NCBI GenBank assembly: GCA_031418215.1
Contig: JANOXC010000114.1
Location: 1-24,969, forward strand
Length of the DNA stretch: 24,969 nt
Direction: 5' to 3'
Source of the DNA: JANOXC01 sp031418215
GTDB lineage: Bacteria; Bacteroidota; Bacteroidia; AKYH767-A; OLB10
The notes under the pieces are model-generated. The model was not told the DNA's origin and made no database searches. It was given only the letters and a program-made list of their open reading frames with translations. Shown in pieces: positions 24,666 to 24,969 of this stretch; position 1 is the stretch's first letter; every line of letters starts with the position of its first letter. The translations under genes were made by a program, and so were the position numbers.

Positions 24666-24969
24666 CAAACCCAAACACCACATTTTTACACATACATTAT
24701 AGTATGGCAAAATCAACCCCCTCTCAGAAGGAGTCAACCCCCTCTCAGAAGGAGAGGGCTGGGGTGAGGCTAAATACATCAAAGGCATCAAAAAACCATC
24801 AATACATATATTATAGTATGGCAATATCAACTCACTCTCAGAATGAGAGGGACTGGGTAAGGCTATAAAGATCAATTGGTCAAACCCAAACACCACATTT
24901 TTACACATACATTATAGTATGGCAAAATCAACCCCCTCTCAGAAGGAGTCAACCCCCTCTCAGAAGGAG
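24666..24969. repeat. Direct-repeat array with REP-like hairpins, running off the window
   Basis: Bases 24666-24754 recur exactly at 24881-24969 (89 bp, offset 215), and the second copy is cut by the window edge. A diverged unit lies between them, sharing ATTATAGTATGGCAA (24696-24710, 24810-24824, 24911-24925). Each unit ends in a hairpin, CCCTCTC-AGAAG-GAGAGGG (24740-24758), or CTCTC-AGAAT-GAGAG (24835-24849) in the middle unit, followed by TGGGGTGAGGCT or a variant. Inside, TCAACCCCCTCTCAGAAGG plus AG is duplicated in tandem (24713-24733, 24734-24754). Open frames that translate it, with a PSPSERG-like string, are artefacts of the repeat. Confidence 0.85.

Noticed and set aside
24648..24908. 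86-codon minus-strand frame with a PSPSERG-like repeat
   Set aside because: It translates the direct-repeat array and its hairpins; the peptide repeat mirrors the DNA repeat, so it is not a gene.
24666..24969. Possible CRISPR array
   Set aside because: Repeats are long (89 bp), differ in spacing, contain internal tandem copies and a diverged middle unit, and no cas gene is present. The pattern fits interspersed repeats.

Overview
The window looks like a large surface or exopolysaccharide biosynthesis locus from a member of the Bacteroidota, probably close to the Chitinophagaceae. This assignment is an inference. It rests on the fused Wzz/tyrosine-kinase protein with a short Gly/Tyr tail, the style of the Gmd and Fcl proteins, AT-rich intergenic DNA without obvious Shine-Dalgarno sequences, and intergenic palindromic repeats of a kind common in that phylum.

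Layout. Positions 1-20464 hold sixteen genes, all on the minus strand, tightly packed (overlaps of 1, 4, 22 and 44 bp and gaps of 2-3 bp). They are read from position 20464 towards 1: a Wzc-type tyrosine autokinase/co-polymerase, an ABC exporter, an MBOAT O-acyltransferase with its SGNH-like partner, a UDP-GlcNAc 2-epimerase, a FemAB-like GNAT protein, a SAM methyltransferase, a divergent polysaccharide deacetylase, a GT2 glycosyltransferase, a GT-B glycosyltransferase, a UDP-glucose 4-epimerase-like SDR, a GT4 glycosyltransferase, a Wzy/WaaL-type polymerase, another GT4, an AsnB-type amidotransferase and a final GT4 cut by the window edge. A 451-bp divergent intergenic region (20465-20915) separates this run from two plus-strand genes, gmd and fcl, which make GDP-L-fucose.

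How the genes fit together. Gmd and Fcl supply GDP-L-fucose, WecB supplies UDP-ManNAc, and the epimerase may supply a galacto-configured sugar. Five glycosyltransferases would build the repeat unit on a lipid carrier. Deacetylase, methyltransferase, amidotransferase, FemAB-like and MBOAT/SGNH proteins could decorate it. The Wzy-like protein would polymerise it under control of the Wzc-like kinase. No MATE-like Wzx flippase, outer-membrane Wza or priming phosphoglycosyltransferase lies in the window; the ABC exporter is the only candidate flippase.

The accessory part is 22032-24969. gmd and fcl, usually adjacent, are here separated by 1446 bp holding a small AT-rich DUF559 (PD-(D/E)XK-like) nuclease gene and at least four copies of a palindromic repeat. 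One copy supplies the last codons and the stop codon of the nuclease gene. Beyond fcl lie a 168-bp element with 26-bp inverted termini and a second direct-repeat array with REP-like hairpins that runs off the end of the window. The coupling of a DUF559 nuclease with its own palindromic repeats is the best candidate here for an incompletely described mobile system. It recalls REP/RAYT elements.
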